A program made the translations under genes and the position numbers. The notes beneath the pieces are model-generated. The model searched no databases, was not told the origin of the DNA, and saw only the letters and a program-made list of their open reading frames with translations. A stretch of DNA of 64,000 nt. Origin: Ulota crispa (Eukaryota > Streptophyta > Bryopsida > Orthotrichales > Orthotrichaceae). Every line of letters starts with the position of its first letter. Positions within the stretch are counted from its first letter, which is position 1. The stretch lies in the NCBI GenBank assembly GCA_963920765.1, contig OY987242.1, forward strand, positions 18,624,002 through 18,688,001, read 5' to 3'. Positions 60,001 to 64,000 of this stretch are shown one piece after another.

Positions 60001-62854
60001 GCAGTGGACATCCTCTTCAAAACCAGGTACACCGCCACGATGCAAAAGACCATGACTGCTAACATCAACAGAGGCCATGCGATCATGGCTCGCAAGACAC
60101 GCAACCTGACGTTGTACTTGTACCAGCACCGCAAGTCGATGTTCTGGTTCCCGTACAAAAATGAAACTATCACATCCTCTGCTATCTTGGACGTCGTAGA
60201 ATTCCCAAAAAAAAGGGCGTCACAAGGATTTGCGTCCGGGGTACAATTGTAAACCGAATTCAGCATTAGACTTGAATCCACCTTGGCGATAGCGCTAATG
60301 TCTATGTCTGAATCCGTAAACCTGCTCATTGCAAAACCCAGCCTGAATTCGTAAGAATGCTGGAAGCATGGCAAGTTGGCAATCTAACACTGAAATTTGA
60401 CACAAGAACAAATTTCTGACACTACACGGAATTACGTCCACTACATGATAAATAAATGCTGATTGCATTTGCGAGCAAGCACAGATTCTGCAATCAATTT
60501 CACGGTGTCTAGAGTTTAAATGCATATCCCACTTGTCAATCCCTGGTAAGGAAAGAAGTCCGTAAACTGATTGGATTCCTGTAACTGTACCCATCCACAA
60601 GCATTAAGTATTTTAGAGATGAAACGTTTAACACTGGCAGACGGGCAGAAACCTCATATTCGATGAAAACAAACATAAAAAGGCAGATTTTACTGAAGTT
60701 GTCGCCCAATCTTAGTTCTTATCGGTCTGAGCAGTTGAGAGCTACAACTTTGGCGCTTCAAAAACACTCCATTTTCTTAAAATATAACCATGATAGTTTG
60801 AGGAACCTAGTCGGTTTATGAACTCTTTACCTAAGCTCCAAAAAGGCAAGCAAACCATCACGAGTTCACATGAATTTGAAAGTGCTAGAAAGTAAGAAAG
60901 GGCGGTTGCAAGTACAAGGTACTGAATGCTGCCAAAAAGAACACCAACCTGGAAACGACGGCGCCAAATACTTCCTCAACGTTCAGAACGGTCACCACGT
61001 AACCCAGACAGTTGGCTCTCCGAGCACTGACAGTGGTAAGATTGCTAGAGTCGTCCTCGCCATAATAAGGCAGGAACGACCCCATACGCCATTTGTCCTG
61101 CATCTTGTAAGGTGCAGAAAGGGAAAAATTGCCAGTATCCCGGGCCTGAATGATGGACAGCCTGAAAATGGGATACGCATAAGTATCCACCATAAACGAA
61201 TCGAGGTCAGTCGATAGAAGGATGATCGGTACGTATTCCTCGTCTGGGCCCCGAACGTAAGTGCCAGTCGCATTGCTCGATACTATGGACGCATTGTATT
61301 TCCTTTCGACTGCTGCTCTCTGATCTGGCAAGACGCGCAAACAGTAGACCAGGCTTCTCACGTGAGGGCGCAGGAACAACGTCTGATCTGTGAACACTTG
61401 CCAGGTCTTCTGGTCTACATTCGGAACACTCACCACCAGGCCCAGGATCACAAATGAGGCACCCAGGTTGTTGTCCACTTCGGACTTGAACACCTGCAAA
61501 TCATAATATAAAATTGCTTAAAACACACAAACCAAACTTGACACTGACCCCATCTTCTACACTGAGCCCTGTAACCAAAACAACTCATCTATTCAATTTG
61601 GTCTAAGCATGACCTGGCTAAGGTCTGCGACCATTGAACGCTTTTATGGAAACGGCACCAATTGTCCACTCCCATTTTAGTGGTCTCCAACCACCTTGAC
61701 ATAGCCAAGCGCCAATTTTCCACTCCCATTTTAGTGATCTCCAACCACCTTGACATAGCCAGGCGCCAATTGTCCACTCCCATTTTAGTGGTCTCCAACA
61801 TCTCACTACCTTGACATAGCCAAACTTCAGAAATTTCAACTCTATGTGATTCCAAACCCTCCATTACCGAGATAGCGTACAATATGTGTTCTATTCGAGA
61901 ATGCGCAGGCCATTGGACAGTACAATAAAAAGGTCCTAGTTAACATCACCAGATTGTACTCAACCTAAGAACACGTAGGCAACCTTATTTGCAAATTCCA
62001 GGTAGGCAGAGGTTAGAAAAAAAGGATGTCCGTAGAAAACCTAAAAAAAAAAGACGAGAATTGATGAATGTATATTTGACGAGAATTTTAAGGCTGAGAG
62101 TAACACGGAGCTCAAAAGAGAGAACCTCGCAGTTGAAATTGTGCACTTCTGAAACCCCTACTCCATGCATTCATCAAGCTCAGGATCCGGTCTACCGACT
62201 ACGCAACCAACTTTTTGAACGCAGAAACAAAGCAGACTATCAGTCCTGCGCTCGCAGCATCGTTACGAATTTATAGCGTTCGAGACGCTCCTGCTTCGGC
62301 AATGACTCGAACAGCTTTCTACGATTTTCGAAGCAGAGCGCAACTATTGCAAGCAAAAAAGCAGTCCAAAATTTAGGATTCTGGAATTGTCGACGGTTCT
62401 TCGCTAATTCCTGGAGTAAACCATTCCATCCCGTCTTCTACATAAAGATGGATCCAGAACTATTATCGATCGTATTCCCTCGTGAATCCCAAACCTACCG
62501 ACAGCATCCAATACGGATAAATGGGAAAAGACAGACGCAGGGTTTACGACAACATCGTACTAGTGGGAAACAGGAACTCACTTCGACCCGATTCTCACAC
62601 TTGAGCTTGAGCTCCTGCCGCTTATTAGACAACCCAATCCGGTACACCAAGATTCCGACTACAATCACCATAGAAGTCGCACACACGACGCACAAGAGCC
62701 GCATCCACCAGGATCGCATTAGCGGACTCAGTCGACTCCAGCGACCCGGGATGCGCATCCGCGACGGCCGCGTAACGCCCGTCGTCGTCGTTCTCTCCTC
62801 CTCCTCCGACTCCCGCACGGTCTCCATCGCCTCGGCGTGCCGAATCTGCACCAT
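54043..62854 (-). CDS. CHASE-domain hybrid histidine kinase, cytokinin-receptor-like (13 exons, 1060 aa)
   Basis: Exons in transcript order: 62854-62582, 61493-60949, 60342-59881, 59595-59573, 59406-59319, 59090-58850, 58241-57881, 57660-57548, 57137-56925, 56606-56521, 56244-55764, 54830-54621, 54129-54043. All phases agree. Domains: first membrane segment 52-75; extracytosolic CHASE region about 92-290, with ARDTG whose Thr211 matches the residue hit in Arabidopsis wol; second membrane segment 358-381. The kinase has the H-box SHEIRTPMNG with His424, N-box Asn541 and G1 EDTGIG at 662-667, plus a [10 protein letters not shown]2 box. A receiver-like domain (about 760-885) has lost part of its acidic pocket. 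The true receiver has Asp909/Asp910, phospho-acceptor Asp957, Thr1010 and Lys1032. Such proteins sense cytokinin in the endoplasmic reticulum or plasma membrane and relay phosphate to HPt proteins. Ligand binding is unproven because the CHASE domain is diverged. The first Met follows an in-frame stop at about 62932. The acceptor of exon 3 (60342) has an in-phase alternative 15-20 nt downstream. Confidence 0.93.
54274..54585. mobile_element. Foldback MITE with 9-bp target duplication (MULE-like), copy 2, in kinase intron 12
   Basis: It starts GGGAAAATTTCAAGGATACC and ends GGTATCCATGAAATTTTCCC. The arms of about 150 bp are nearly perfect mirrors. The exact 9-bp duplication TTAATAATA lies at 54265-54273 and 54586-54594. 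It makes up most of the 491-nt intron and lies 35 nt from the end of exon 12. Confidence 0.92.
55437..55737. mobile_element. Foldback MITE with 9-bp target duplication (MULE-like), copy 3, in kinase intron 11
   Basis: Same family. Flanks ATGTTTTTA (55428-55436) and ATATTTTTA (55738-55746) are a 9-bp duplication with one later change. It lies 26 nt from the end of exon 11. Confidence 0.9.
61646..61815. repeat. 54-bp tandem repeat, about three units, in kinase intron 1
   Basis: The unit contains CCACTCCCATTTTAGTGGTC followed by TCCAACCACCTTGACATAGC. Three copies occur with few differences; the last has a short insertion. It lies wholly inside intron 1 (62581-61494). Confidence 0.88.
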
Positions 62855-63195
62855 GCTCACAACCTGCGGCGCTTGTGCGGCGCATATCTCATCAAGGCCG
62901 CTGGCAGCGGTGGACCAGACATAAACGCCCTACCATGAGCTCAGTACTCCCCATCTTGCATGCACCGCAAGAATCTAACTGCCCTCACCACACCTCGCAA
63001 TTCCATCACCAAATCTAGTCAGACAGACGTCTAGCCTCCCACCAGATTCAACCTCCGTGCAGGTGCAGAGCTTGGGAGAAACGTGCTAGAGCCATGTCTG
63101 TCTGTGTGTGTGTCTAGGTTAGAATCGACGCTGCTGCCGCGGAAGCATGTCGTCCAATTGCTTGGGGTTGAAAGCCCCGTAGAAAAGGTAGTAAG
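62855..63195 (-). promoter_or_regulatory. 5' leader and proximal promoter of the histidine kinase gene
   Basis: The region directly upstream of the ATG at 62854 is GC-rich and unique. The frame continues open to a stop near 62932 without another Met. No specific promoter element could be named with confidence. Confidence 0.4.
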
Positions 63196-64000
63196 TTAGC
63201 AGTAGCAATAGCAGGGGCGAGCGATGTCGAGGTCGACGTCAAACACGTGGGATAAATTATATCGGATGGTTAAGCAGGGTGCGTAAATGCCGACAAAAGG
63301 CAATCGCAAGGCACGGCGGAGTCTTCGCTTCTGTGCTGGAGTTTCCAGAAACGTGGTGACTGTATCGAGGACAGTAACTTGCGAAGTGGGACTGGAGAGG
63401 TTATGACCATGCTCATCATTGGTCTGCCAAATAGACTGCCGACGTGGAGGTCTACTGTTATTGCTTCGCCATATTTCAGTTTCGGCTCGGTTTACTGCAC
63501 AAACGTCGATCTGGGCCCCGCCCTCAGACCTTAAAAAAACAATGTTCATGGTTGCCCCTGCCCAGGCCTCAGATCACTCCAGAATGAAACTATCGTCCAC
63601 TTTCATGGGCTCAGCTAATGTCATCCAAGCAAGGGATTATCAGCACAAGAAAATTCAAGATATTTGATATCGGTGTTGTGTTATATTGTATTGCAAACTT
63701 ACAGTGATTATAGGTGCTAAAAAATGCAATGAAAACATTACTTTGCACCAATGAAAAAGTTTTGTGCTAATTATTGCTTTTTTGCTATCCCAAAATTGGT
63801 GTGACTAATTGTTCTATAGTATTTTTTGAAAAAATGTAAAATATTTAGCCAACTTTTTGTACACGAGTTTGGGAGTAGGAGCCCAGATTTCAAGGTTCCA
63901 CTTGATGTTGCCTCATCCTACTAGTGCAATATTCTAACTTCTCACAAAAGCATCATGAGATTTAACTTTGATGAAAGTTTGAAAGCATCCAAATTTACAT
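63196..64000. other. Distal upstream region, no gene assigned
   Basis: A 117-codon minus-strand open frame (63549-63196) is not recognisable and may be promoter or leader DNA. From about 63670 the sequence turns AT-rich and featureless. Confidence 0.35.

Overview
The window looks like land-plant nuclear DNA. It is AT-rich, with compact multi-exon genes separated by long intergenic tracts full of small inverted-repeat transposons. A MIR319 precursor with the canonical land-plant mature sequence and a CHASE-domain hybrid histidine kinase both point to an embryophyte. The diverged CHASE domain and the gene density would suit a bryophyte, but that is inference. All gene models were assembled by eye from reading frame, splice signals and remembered family motifs; no database search was run.

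Layout. 0-3.5 kb: a foldback element with an embedded 22-bp minisatellite, then anonymous DNA and a duplicated segment. 3.9-4.7 kb (+): a MIR319 locus with a TATA box and a clear precursor hairpin. 4.7-18.5 kb: no recognisable gene, several small inverted-repeat elements and a perfect 340-bp palindrome. 18.5-20.4 kb (-): a three-exon gene for a COA1-like cytochrome oxidase assembly protein of 164 aa. 20.4-37.3 kb: repeat-dominated, with a triple-nested foldback (24.7-26.4 kb) and an almost unbroken series of large inverted repeats (28.3-34.4 kb). 37.3-41.6 kb (+): a seven-exon CLC anion channel/transporter gene of 799 aa. 41.6-54 kb: repeats, microsatellite and anonymous DNA. 54.0-62.9 kb (-): a 13-exon CHASE-domain hybrid histidine kinase of 1060 aa, resembling cytokinin receptors. 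The last kilobase is its 5' flank and anonymous DNA.

The four genes do not form a functional cluster. The most notable points are as follows. The CLC protein carries Gln in place of the gating glutamate. All three copies of a foldback family with 9-bp target duplications sit in introns 26-35 nt downstream of a 5' splice site. A family of elements flanked by TTAA occurs both as a non-palindromic form and as head-to-head palindromes of one end. The kinase uses a 23-nt exon and a GC-AG intron at its phosphoacceptor motif.
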